The notes: a model not told the origin generated them from the sequence alone. Shown: positions 5,784 through 12,833, numbered from the stretch's first letter. The stretch: 14,471 nt of DNA from DATDTB01 sp035291025 (GCA_035291025.1 DATDTB010000067.1:1-14471), one strand, 5' to 3'. Made by a program: numbers and translations.

Positions 5784-8270
5784 TCAGGCGCTGCACGAGT
5801 CGCAGTTTTCCGGGTCGTCGAGGCTGCAGGCAATCTGCTTCTGCACTTCTTCCTCGCTCACAGTAGTCCTTTGCGCAAGCGCTTGCTGTGTTCCAGCGCT
5901 TGAATCGTTCTTCAATGACAGGGGCTGCGGCGCGGGGGCCGGTTCTGGCTGCGGGGCTTTTTGCTGGGACTGCTTTTGGAGGCTTTGCTTCAAGAACTGG
6001 TCAACCGTGAACTGGACCGGCTGCGCAGCCGCCTTCGTGCGCAAGTAATACATCCCTGTCTTAAGCCCCTTCTTCCACCCATAGAAGTGCATGCTCGTGA
6101 CCTTTGCAAAGTTCGGGTTTTCCATGAAAATGTTCAAGCTTTGGCTTTGGTCAATGAACGCCCCCCTGTCAGCGGCCATGTCCAATAAAGTCTTCTGGGA
6201 AAGCTCCCAGGCCGTCTTGTAAAGCTCACGGACGTCTTGAGGGATTTCCGGAATGCGTTGGACGCTGCCGTTCTCTGCCAAGAGCTTTTGCTTCATGTCC
6301 TGGTTCCACAAGCCCAGCTTTATCAAGTCCTGAATCAAGTACTTGTTCGCCACAATGAACTCGCCTGAAAGAGTCCTGCGCACGTACAAGTTGCTGGTGA
6401 AGGGCTCGAAGCACTCGTTGTTCCCGAGTATCTGCGAAGTCGAGGCTGTGGGCATTGGCGCAACAAGCAAGCTGTTGCGGAGGCCGTGCGCTACTATTTC
6501 CTTTTTCAAGGAATTCCAGTCCCAGCGGGGGCTGGGGGTGACGTTCCAGTAGTCGTACTGCAGGATGCCCTCGGAGGCCGGGCTGCCCTTGAATGTCTCG
6601 TAAGGCCCGTCCCTTTTCGCCAAGTCGTTGCTGGCGCTCAGGGCGGCGTAGTAAATTGTCTCGAATATTTCCTTGTTCAATTCCTTGGCCTGCAAGTGGT
6701 CGAATGGGAGCTTCATCAACGCGAAAGCGTCGGCCAGGCCTTGGACGCCGATCCCTATCGGCCTGTGCCTGGAATTGGACTTCTTGGCTTCCTTTGTCGG
6801 GTAATAGTTCACATCAATGACCTTGTTCAAGTTGACCGTTGCCTGGTAGGCCACTTCGTAGAGCTTTTCATGGTCAAACACCTTCCTGGAGGCGTCAACG
6901 AACTTTGGCAATGCAATGCTTGCAAGGTTGCACACGGCGGTTTCCTCTGAGTTGCTGTACTCAATTATCTCAGTGCACAAGTTGCTTGACTTTATAGTCC
7001 CCAAGTTCTTCTGGTTGGACTTCTTGTTTGCCGCGTCCTTGTAAAGCATGTACGGCGTGCCTGTTTCTATCTGGCTCTCCACTATCTTTGCCCAAAGCTC
7101 TTGAGCGCGCACGACGCGTTTAGCCTTGCCTTCCTTTTCGTGCTTCAAGTAAAGCTTTTCGAATTCCTCGCCGTAAACTTCAGCCAAGCCCGGCGCCTCG
7201 TTGGGGCAGAACAACGACCAATCGGCGTTTTCCTCGACGCGCTTCATGAACAAGTCCGGGATCCACAGCGCGTAAAACAAGTCCCTGGCGCGGTGTTCCT
7301 CGCTTCCCGTGTTCTTCTTCAAGTCCAAGAACTCGAATATGTCGGAATGCCACGGCTCCAAGTAAACCGCTATGACTCCCTTGCGCTTGCCGCCGCCCTG
7401 GTCGGCGTAACGAGCAGTAGCGTTGTACACGCGCAGCATTGGAACCAGTCCGTTGGAAGTGCCGCCAGTGCCGCGAATGTAGGCCCCCTTGGCTCGTATG
7501 TTGTGGATGTGCAATCCAATGCCGCCGGCGTTCTTGGAAATTATTGCAATGTCGCGCAGAGTGTCGTAAATCCCTTCCATGCTGTCGTCCTTCATCGCCA
7601 CCAAAAAGCAGCTCGAAAGCTGGGGCTTCTTGGTGCCGGAATTGAACAACGTGGGGGTTGCGTGAGTGAAGTAGCCCTGGCTCATTAGCTCGTAAGACTT
7701 CAAGGCGTTGTCCAAGTCATCGCCGTGAATCCCAACAGCCACTCTAAGCAATAACTGCTGCGGCCTTTCAACGACCTTGCCGTTCATCTTAAGCAAGTAA
7801 GAACGCTCAAGGGTCTTGAAGCCGAAAAAGTCGAAGTTGAAGTCCCTGGAATAGTCAATGGCAGCGTCCAATGCGTCCTTGTGTTTTTGGACAACACTGT
7901 AAGTGTTTTCATTAATCAAAGACGCGTCCTTCCCAGTCTGTGGGTCAACGTAGTGGTACAACGCCTTTATTGTCTCGCTGAATGACGGGTTGGTTTGCTT
8001 GTGCAGGTTGCTCACGGCGATGCGGGCAGCGAGGACTCCGTAGTCGGGGTGCAGAGTCATCATGCTCGCGCAGGTTTCCGCGGCCAAGTTGTCCAAGTCG
8101 CTCGTGTGGATCCCGTCGTACATTCCCTCTATCACGCGCCGAGTGATTTCAACGGGGTCAATCTTTGCATCCAAGCCCTTGCACAGTTCGTGAACTCTGT
8201 CGAGTATGGCGTCAAAGCTTACGGGCACTCGGTCTCCGTTCCTCTTCACGACGTGCATTCCCAAAACCAT
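5784..8270 (-). CDS. nrdA: Ribonucleoside-diphosphate reductase, class I alpha subunit (eukaryote-like)
   Basis: This 828-residue catalytic subunit reduces ribonucleotides to deoxyribonucleotides with the beta subunit encoded just upstream. An N-terminal ATP cone (about 5-92, VVKRNGDRVPVSFD) precedes the ten-stranded barrel. Key residues align with human RRM1: redox pair Cys221 (SSCFLV) and Cys447 (CNLASIAL), thiyl Cys432 and Glu434 in NLCTEI, radical-path Tyr741-Tyr742 in GMYYLRT, and C-terminal shuttle Cys823 and Cys826 in NCDSC. Long blocks such as PMPTASTSQILGNNE and DQSQSLNI are near-identical to RRM1. Residues about 752-805 form a Gln/Pro/Ala-rich linker before the cysteine tail, longer than in human. 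GGGGAG six bases before ATG 8270 supports this start, although M5 aligns with the RRM1 start. It follows nrdB by 28 bases. No intein is present. Confidence 0.97.
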   Translation of the reverse strand: MVLGMHVVKRNGDRVPVSFDAILDRVHELCKGLDAKIDPVEITRRVIEGMYDGIHTSDLDNLAAETCASMMTLHPDYGVLAARIAVSNLHKQTNPSFSETIKALYHYVDPQTGKDASLINENTYSVVQKHKDALDAAIDYSRDFNFDFFGFKTLERSYLLKMNGKVVERPQQLLLRVAVGIHGDDLDNALKSYELMSQGYFTHATPTLFNSGTKKPQLSSCFLVAMKDDSMEGIYDTLRDIAIISKNAGGIGLHIHNIRAKGAYIRGTGGTSNGLVPMLRVYNATARYADQGGGKRKGVIAVYLEPWHSDIFEFLDLKKNTGSEEHRARDLFYALWIPDLFMKRVEENADWSLFCPNEAPGLAEVYGEEFEKLYLKHEKEGKAKRVVRAQELWAKIVESQIETGTPYMLYKDAANKKSNQKNLGTIKSSNLCTEIIEYSNSEETAVCNLASIALPKFVDASRKVFDHEKLYEVAYQATVNLNKVIDVNYYPTKEAKKSNSRHRPIGIGVQGLADAFALMKLPFDHLQAKELNKEIFETIYYAALSASNDLAKRDGPYETFKGSPASEGILQYDYWNVTPSPRWDWNSLKKEIVAHGLRNSLLVAPMPTASTSQILGNNECFEPFTSNLYVRRTLSGEFIVANKYLIQDLIKLGLWNQDMKQKLLAENGSVQRIPEIPQDVRELYKTAWELSQKTLLDMAADRGAFIDQSQSLNIFMENPNFAKVTSMHFYGWKKGLKTGMYYLRTKAAAQPVQFTVDQFLKQSLQKQSQQKAPQPEPAPAPQPLSLKNDSSAGTQQALAQRTTVSEEEVQKQIACSLDDPENCDSCSA

Positions 8271-8298
8271 TCAATTCTCCCCTGCAACCAAAAACTGA

Positions 8299-9369
8299 CT
8301 AGAATTCCTCTGTTATCCTGAACTTTTCGGGCGCGCGCGTCTCCCGCGAGTTCATTACCCCTGCCTTTTGGTACTCGCCCACGCGTTTTTCGAAAAAGTT
8401 GGTCTTGCCCTGCATGCTAATCAAGTCCATCCACGGGAACGGGTTAGTGGAGTGGTAAACCTTCGAGTAACCCAGGGAGGACAGCAAGTGGTCGGCGACG
8501 AATTCAATGTACTGCGCCATGAGCTTTGAATTCATTCCAATCAAGTCCACCGGCAATGCACTGGTCACGAACTCTTTTTCAATGCTTACCGCGTCCTTGA
8601 CGATTTCCTTCACCCGGGCCTCTGTTGACGGGCTGGCCATCAGGCTGTGAAGCAGGCAGGCAAAGTCCCTGTGCAGTCCCTCGTCCCTGCTGATTAATTC
8701 ATTGCTGAAGCACAGCCCCGGCATGAGCCCGCGTTTCTTTAGCCAGAAAATCGAGCAAAAGCTTCCGGAGAAAAAGATGCCCTCAATGGCGGCAAAGGCC
8801 ACGAGGCGTTCGGCGAAAGTCGCTTCCTTGCTGAAGAGCCACTTCAATGCCCACTCGGCCTTTTTCTGCACTGCTGGAACTGTTTCAATTGCCTTGAACA
8901 GCCTTGCCTTTTCAACCGGGTCCGTAATGTAAGTGTCAATGAGCAGCGAATACGTTTCGCCGTGCACGTTTTCCATGGCGATCTGGAACCCGTAAAAGCA
9001 GCGCGCCTCTGGGATTTGGACGTCGCGCATGAAGTTGACTGCGAGGTTCTCGTTCACTATGCCGTCGCTTGCCGCAAAGAACGCCAAAACGTGCTTGATG
9101 AAGTGCTGTTCGTCCTTGCTGAGCTTTTTCCAGTCCGTCAAGTCCTGCTCCAAGTCAATCTCTTCAGCCGTCCAAAAGCTTGCTTCTGCCTTCTTGTAAA
9201 ACTCCCAAACCTTTTGGTACTTGATCGGGAAAATCACGAAGCGGTTCGGGTTCGGCGACAGGATCGGCTCCTTGAACATCGCCTGCACTGGGACTTCCGG
9301 AACAACTGCTGGAGCGGGCGCGTCAATCGTGACCTCCTGCCAGTCGGACAAGTTCTTGTTCTGGTTCAC
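8299..9369 (-). CDS. nrdB: Ribonucleoside-diphosphate reductase, class I beta subunit (eukaryote-like)
   Basis: The 356-residue beta subunit houses the diiron-tyrosyl radical cofactor that starts catalysis in NrdA. All expected ligands are visible by alignment with RRM2: Asp72 (WTAEEIDL), Glu133 and His136 (AMENVHGE), Glu196 (AAIEGIFFSGSF), Glu230 and His233 (SRDEGLH). The radical Tyr140 is present in ETYSLLIDTY, so this is the tyrosyl type and not the Mn/Fe Phe-substituted kind. Long segments, including LAFFAASDGIVNENL and GKTNFFEKRVGEYQ, match eukaryotic R2. The C-terminal FRITEEF is the expected alpha-binding tail. The start is GTG with a strong GGGGGGTGG SD about five bases upstream. First gene of the nrdB-nrdA unit. 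Confidence 0.97.
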   Translation of the reverse strand: MNQNKNLSDWQEVTIDAPAPAVVPEVPVQAMFKEPILSPNPNRFVIFPIKYQKVWEFYKKAEASFWTAEEIDLEQDLTDWKKLSKDEQHFIKHVLAFFAASDGIVNENLAVNFMRDVQIPEARCFYGFQIAMENVHGETYSLLIDTYITDPVEKARLFKAIETVPAVQKKAEWALKWLFSKEATFAERLVAFAAIEGIFFSGSFCSIFWLKKRGLMPGLCFSNELISRDEGLHRDFACLLHSLMASPSTEARVKEIVKDAVSIEKEFVTSALPVDLIGMNSKLMAQYIEFVADHLLSSLGYSKVYHSTNPFPWMDLISMQGKTNFFEKRVGEYQKAGVMNSRETRAPEKFRITEEF

Positions 9370-9400
9370 TTTTCCACCCCCCTCGAAAAAAGTAAAAAAC

Positions 9401-9409
9401 CATTAAAAG
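9401..9409 (-). promoter_or_regulatory. Candidate TATA box of the nrdB-nrdA operon
   Basis: The minus strand reads CTTTTAATG about 36 bases before the GTG start of nrdB. The predicted transcript would begin near 9380, giving a very short leader that just includes the G-rich SD. Weak consensus match; the TTATATAA box at 9476 is an alternative with a longer leader. Confidence 0.35.
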
Positions 9410-9475
9410 TTCCCGCGAAATGGGGGAAAAAATCCACTAAGCCTAGAAACGCACGGAAGCCTATAGAATCAACCG

Positions 9476-9485
9476 TTATATAAAT
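9476..9485 (+). promoter_or_regulatory. Strong TATA-like element TTATATAAAT
   Basis: The sequence GTTATATAAATGG contains a near-symmetric TATATA core that could work in either direction. Read on the plus strand, transcription would start near 9506 and enter the interval that lacks a recognised gene. Read on the minus strand it could serve nrdB with a leader of about 85 bases. Confidence 0.4.
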
Positions 9486-9783
9486 GGAAGCGATTAATTT
9501 TCCCAAAAAACTGCGCTGAAGCGCCGCGGACCATTGAAGCAATCCAAACAATGGCGGGCAAGAAAGTGGCGCTTGCCGAAGTTTGCGGCTTGGATGTGCG
9601 CGGGAAATTCAGTTTTTCAACGCTGCAGGAAAGCAGTGTTTGGAAAGCATATTTCCGCACTAGGGCTTCAAGGCCGGAAAGGCACTGTTCTTGCTTGTTT
9701 TGCCCCCTGAAAAACGCCAAAAAAGGCGCAAGAACTCCGCGATGGATAGTGTTGAAAAACTCTACCCTGGGTAATCTTCTTGC

Positions 9784-10533
9784 ATGCCCAGAAAAGACCA
9801 CGGGGACTTCCATAAGTCAGTGCGCTTCGAGATCGCGGGAGCGCGCGAGGCGGAGCAAATACTGCAAATGGACGAAGAGCTCAGGGCTTTCCTGGAGGAA
9901 AAATACAAAGGGAACCGGGAGCAAATGAGGTCCCACATAACCAGGCAGTTTCCAATAATAGCCCGGACTAGCAAGGGTGAAATAGTCGGGCACGTCCTGT
10001 CGCCGTTGCCGGATGTCAAGCTAAGGGAAGTAGAGCCGTCGCGCGTTTTCGTGAAGCCGGAATACCGTGGATACGTTTTAGGGCGCAGGCTCAAGGGGGC
10101 GGCGGAACGCGCAATAACCGCGTTGTTCGACCAACGAAGGGCGGCAAGCGTGAAGTTCTTGGGGCACTCAAAAACCGAAAAAGGCAAAGAACTATTGAGG
10201 AAAACAGGGTACAAGGACGTCCCGTTAAGCGCGGAAGCAAAACGGTGGATTGCCTCAAGAAAGGGAATGACTTGGCAGGAATTCGTCCAACTCGCCGACT
10301 CTGGGGAGTTGAGGGAGCACGGGCAGCACTTCGAGAAAGAAGTCGCCTTATGGGACGAGGAAAAGGCAAGGGAAAAAGGCTTGAGCGGCCAAGACAGGGA
10401 AGTAAAAAGAGAAAAAGAACACGACTGGAGGGACTACCGCAGGCGCAAAATGCACCACTCGCGGCCCGGCGAGAGGCAAAGACTTGAGGCCTTGCGGAAA
10501 AAAGTCAAGGGCGGGCGGGGAAAAAAGGTTTAA
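9784..10533 (+). CDS. GNAT-like acetyltransferase with basic C-terminal tail
   Basis: The 249-residue protein has an N-terminal region (about 12-147) with GNAT character: a helical start (REAEQILQMDEELRAFLEE), the strand GEIVGHVLS (65-73), and VFVKPEYRGYVLGRRL (88-103). The last resembles the acetyl-CoA-binding motif A (R/QxxGxG/A), but Val98 replaces the first motif glycine, so activity is not certain. The helix after it and LLRKTGYKDVP (138-147) fit the rest of the fold. Residues about 195-249 are highly charged, rich in Lys, Arg and Glu, and probably disordered or nucleic-acid binding. ATG 9784 has no good SD; the frame is closed by a TAA 12 bases upstream, which limits earlier starts. It lies before csl4 but is separated by a promoter. 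Substrate unknown. Confidence 0.6.
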   Translation: MPRKDHGDFHKSVRFEIAGAREAEQILQMDEELRAFLEEKYKGNREQMRSHITRQFPIIARTSKGEIVGHVLSPLPDVKLREVEPSRVFVKPEYRGYVLGRRLKGAAERAITALFDQRRAASVKFLGHSKTEKGKELLRKTGYKDVPLSAEAKRWIASRKGMTWQEFVQLADSGELREHGQHFEKEVALWDEEKAREKGLSGQDREVKREKEHDWRDYRRRKMHHSRPGERQRLEALRKKVKGGRGKKV

Positions 10534-10536
10534 AAC
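10521..10536 (+). promoter_or_regulatory. BRE/TATA-like promoter of the csl4 operon
   Basis: The sequence AAAAAAGGTTTAAAAC matches an archaeal BRE plus TATA box and resembles the sod promoter. It overlaps the last codons and stop of the GNAT-like gene. Transcription would start near 10558, giving a leader of about 85 bases before the TTG start of csl4. An additional A/T box (TAATTATA, 10553-10560) lies just downstream. Confidence 0.55.
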
Positions 10537-10642
10537 ACGTTGCAGTGAGAGGTAATTATAGCGCTTTCTTTGAAACGCACGAACACAGACATTGCCTGTT
10601 TTTCAATCCAAAAAATTGGGCTTTTGAAGAGGTTGGTTTTGC

Positions 10643-11215
10643 TTGAGTGAGTCAAAAAAATTCGTTTACCCTGGAGAGCTGATCGCCTCGGAAGAGGAAT
10701 TAATTGACAGCAAGGGAACGTACACGGACGCGCAGGGCGGCGTTCACGCCGCCGTCCCGGGTTTCCTTGAAATGAATCCAAGCGCCAAGACTGCAAGCGT
10801 TTCCGGCGGCCCGAAGGAAATAAAGCCAGTCGAAAAAGGCGCCGTTGTTTACGGCGTCATCACCAACATGACGTCCGGCGTGGCAATACTGGAGCTGCGC
10901 GGGGAGGAGGGAAGGGAGCACAGGAGCTTTTTGCCGGACAACTCTGGAGTGATACCAATTGCCATGGCCGCCAACTCGTACGTGAGGAGCCTGAAGGACT
11001 GCTTCCACGTCGGGGACTACGTCAAGGCGCGCGTTGTCGCAATCGAGACCGGCGGGCTGAAGCTCACGACCAAGGACCCAGGACTCGGGGTGGTGTGGTC
11101 CGCGTGCTCCAAGTGCAGGCACGCCTTGAAGCTGTCAGGCAACGCCTTGAAGTGCGCGAATTGCAACAACGTGGAACAGAGAAGGCAGTCAAAAGACTAC
11201 TACTTAAGAGAATGA
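10643..11215 (+). CDS. csl4: Exosome RNA-binding cap protein Csl4
   Basis: The 190-residue protein has the three parts of Csl4. The N-terminal domain shows VYPGELIASEEEL and KGTYTD (8-29). An S1 RNA-binding domain covers about 63-148 (VVYGVITNMTSGVAILEL ... GDYVKARVVAI). The C-terminal zinc ribbon has Cys155, Cys158, Cys171 and Cys174 (CSKC and CANC). Csl4 sits on the Rrp41/Rrp42 ring and guides RNA into the archaeal exosome for 3'-to-5' degradation or tailing. The start is TTG: no ATG precedes the conserved N-terminal motif, and GAGG lies about 10 bases upstream. rpoL follows after 35 bases, an arrangement that links RNA decay with transcription genes in other archaea too. Confidence 0.93.
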   Translation: MSESKKFVYPGELIASEEELIDSKGTYTDAQGGVHAAVPGFLEMNPSAKTASVSGGPKEIKPVEKGAVVYGVITNMTSGVAILELRGEEGREHRSFLPDNSGVIPIAMAANSYVRSLKDCFHVGDYVKARVVAIETGGLKLTTKDPGLGVVWSACSKCRHALKLSGNALKCANCNNVEQRRQSKDYYLRE

Positions 11216-11250
11216 AACGTTAATCGAAAAAAGGCGGAAACGGGGGTTTA

Positions 11251-11541
11251 ATGATGCTGGAAGTTGAGCTCGTGAGAAAGGAAAAAGACGAATTGGAGTT
11301 CGTGCTCAAGGGAGTGAGGCACTCGTTTCCTAGTTTGCTGAGGCAGTACTTGCTTGAGGACAAAAGCGTCGAATTCGCTTCCTACAACCTCACGCACCCC
11401 TTGTACGGCAACCCGAAGTTCGTGATAAAGACCAAGGGTTCGAAGACGCCGTACAAGGCGCTCGTGGAGGCAAGCGAAGCCATTGAAAAGGACTTGAAGG
11501 AAATGGAAAAACAATTCAAGTCCAAGCCCTCCAAGAACTGA
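11251..11541 (+). CDS. rpoL: DNA-directed RNA polymerase subunit L (Rpo11)
   Basis: The 96-residue protein matches archaeal Rpo11, the counterpart of eukaryotic Rpb11 and of half of the bacterial alpha dimer. It pairs with Rpo3 to seed polymerase assembly. Family features are the N-terminal strand LEVELVRKEKDELEFVL, the helix region GVRHSFPSLLRQYLLED (21-37), VEFASYNLTHPLYGNPKF (40-57) and the C-terminal helix KALVEASEAIEKDLKEM (69-85). The length is normal. GGGGG about four bases before the tandem ATG ATG supports the start. The gene lies 11 bases before the signal peptidase gene. Confidence 0.94.
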   Translation: MMLEVELVRKEKDELEFVLKGVRHSFPSLLRQYLLEDKSVEFASYNLTHPLYGNPKFVIKTKGSKTPYKALVEASEAIEKDLKEMEKQFKSKPSKN

Positions 11542-11552
11542 AGGCGCCAAAA

Positions 11553-12374
11553 ATGACGCCATTAGAAAAGGTTCAAGGCGCCTTGAAGTACCTGGACCCC
11601 GATTTCTACGTCGAGGCAATCGCCCGAAAGGTCCACGGGGACTTGGGCAAGGAAAAGCCATTCAAGTGGCAAGCCTTTGACGCCGCTCTAATGGTTTCAG
11701 TTTACATTGCCTTCGCGTACCTGCTTTACTCGGCTCTCGGGTACGCGTTGAACACGCCCGAGCCGCTTGTCGTCGTCGTTTCCGGGTCCATGGAGCCAGT
11801 GCTTTACCGCGGCGACGTCGTGATAATGCAGGGAGTTGACGGCGGGAAATTAAAGGCGTCGGAAATCAGTTTGACGGAAAACATTCAAGGAGTTCCGTTA
11901 AAGGACTTGGCAGAGTTGGCGTTCAAGGAAGCCGACCCGGAATGCGTGTCCAAGCGCGTCAACACAGTCCAGGAAATCTGCCTGCGGACCAGGAACCCGG
12001 GCTGCGCCCCGAATGTCGAGGCAATAAAGAAGTCCTGCGAAGAAGTTACCAGCATAAAGTTCAAATCAGGCGAAGTGATTGAAATAGCGACTGAAGGAGA
12101 CGTTGTTGTTTACGACGCGCCCCAGGCGCAAAAGGAAATAATTCACAGGGTGGTGGCAAAGCTCAAGGCGCCCGAGGGTTATTACTTGCTGACCAAGGGA
12201 GACAACAAGGAAACCAACTACAACTTGGACCAAGACTGCGGCAGCGTCTCCAACGGCGTGCCGGAAAAGCCATGCATCAGCCTTTACCCGGTTCCAATGA
12301 GTCAAGTGAAGGGCAAAAGCTTGTTCAAGATACCATTGCTTGGGTACGTCAAGCTAATAGTGTTCCAGAGGTGA
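11553..12374 (+). CDS. Type I signal peptidase (archaeal) with a long cysteine-bearing insertion
   Basis: The 273-residue protein is a membrane-anchored serine protease that removes signal peptides from exported proteins. A transmembrane helix at about 45-66 is followed by the catalytic VSGSMEPVLYRGDVV (76-90) with Ser79. GDVVVYDAP (182-190) leads into IIHRVV (196-201), where His198 replaces the bacterial Lys, as in archaeal and ER enzymes. LLTKGDNKETNYNLDQ (212-227) supplies the conserved Asp217. A second hydrophobic stretch closes the protein (258-271). Between the Ser and His boxes lies an insertion of roughly 80 residues (93-173) containing Cys131, Cys143, Cys151 and Cys162; Cys229 and Cys241 follow in a later loop. 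The even number of cysteines outside the membrane suggests disulfides. The stop codon overlaps a GTG of the next gene in a GTGA junction. Confidence 0.9.
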   Translation: MTPLEKVQGALKYLDPDFYVEAIARKVHGDLGKEKPFKWQAFDAALMVSVYIAFAYLLYSALGYALNTPEPLVVVVSGSMEPVLYRGDVVIMQGVDGGKLKASEISLTENIQGVPLKDLAELAFKEADPECVSKRVNTVQEICLRTRNPGCAPNVEAIKKSCEEVTSIKFKSGEVIEIATEGDVVVYDAPQAQKEIIHRVVAKLKAPEGYYLLTKGDNKETNYNLDQDCGSVSNGVPEKPCISLYPVPMSQVKGKSLFKIPLLGYVKLIVFQR

Positions 12375-12804
12375 AAAGGAAACGGGCTACGACTTCGTTG
12401 ACGAAAACAACGAAAACGCGGACAAGTTCATTGAAGCCTTGAACGAAAAACCCGAGCCGCGGCGCTTGAAGCGGGAAGCGTTCCTGGAAAAGACCGCCTT
12501 CGAGTTAAGGGGCTTCACTGGCGCTTGCTCAATAATAGCCAGGCTTGCCGGAAAGGAAAAAGATGCAATGAAGGCAAGGCTTGAAGACGACACGGGCTCC
12601 GTTGGCGTGGGCTTCAAGGACTTGAAGGAATTCGACTCGCTGGCGGAGGGAAAGACTTACCGAGTCCTGGGGCGTTCAAGGAAAACCGGGAAAGGCGAGG
12701 AAACGGTCATTGAAGCAGAGTTCGTCCAGGATTTTAGCGCGCTGGACGAGAATATGTTTAAAAGGGTTAAAGCCCTAGAGTTAGGGAAGGGAAAACAATC
12801 CTGA
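12371..12804 (+). CDS. OB-fold nucleic-acid-binding protein; start and body in different frames
   Basis: The body, in the frame of AAG 12376, encodes an OB-fold: MKARLEDDTGSVGVGFKDL, AEGKTYRVLGRSRKTGKG, VIEAEFVQDFSALDENMFKR. This pattern (small beta barrel, then an LD..MF/Y helix) fits RPA/tRNA-anticodon-type OB proteins that bind single-stranded DNA or RNA. The natural start is the GTG at 12371, which overlaps the signal peptidase stop as GTGA. But GTG AAA AGG reads into a frame that stops at 12442, while the coding frame continues upstream with good codons to 12361 and lacks ATG, GTG or TTG before TTG 12439. One extra A in the run AAAA, or a -1 slip there, would give MKKETGYDFVDEN and restore one continuous gene. 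The alternative, TTG 12439, gives 121 residues without an SD. Position before PCNA suggests a replication or repair role. Confidence 0.65.
12757..12764 (+). promoter_or_regulatory. Possible internal promoter for PCNA
   Basis: TTTAAAAG inside the end of the OB-fold gene lies about 73 bases before the PCNA start, giving a predicted transcript start near 12787. A short perfect inverted repeat, CCCTA-GAGT-TAGGG (12773-12786), sits right at that point. Both lie in coding sequence, so chance is a real possibility. Confidence 0.3.
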
Positions 12805-12833
12805 GCTTTTTTCGAACGCCGGGGGGCTAAAAA

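Larger units (their letters stand above)
9370..9783. other. Long region without a convincing gene; possible ncRNA or degenerate ORF
   Basis: This 414-base interval separates the RNR operon (minus) from the GNAT-like gene (plus). Near 9400 it holds the nrdB promoter candidate and near 9480 the strongest TATA-like sequence in the window. From 9551 a plus-strand frame opens with ATG (starting MAGKKVALAEVCGL, with a CSCLFC cysteine cluster), but it runs 145 bases into the next gene and has no SD site. A minus-strand frame (9813 to 9469) covers the same DNA and is also open. Several short stem-forming repeats occur, for example GGCAAG/CTTGCC around 9556-9579 and CTGC/GCAG around 9622-9635. I recognise neither a protein family nor a known RNA here. 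Confidence 0.4.

Noticed and set aside
6486..7688. Plus-strand open frames (6486-6950 and 7101-7688) opposite nrdA
   Set aside because: nrdA is conserved across the whole interval; these antisense frames have no recognisable motifs.
5784..8270. Possible intein or inserted domain in NrdA
   Set aside because: RNRs often host inteins, but the protein aligns continuously with RRM1; the only extra is the Gln/Pro-rich linker near the C-terminus.
9551..9928. Plus-strand frame beginning MAGKKVALAEV
   Set aside because: Not annotated as a gene because it overlaps the GNAT-like gene by 145 bases, lacks an SD, and the opposite strand is also open. Kept as part of the uncertain interval.
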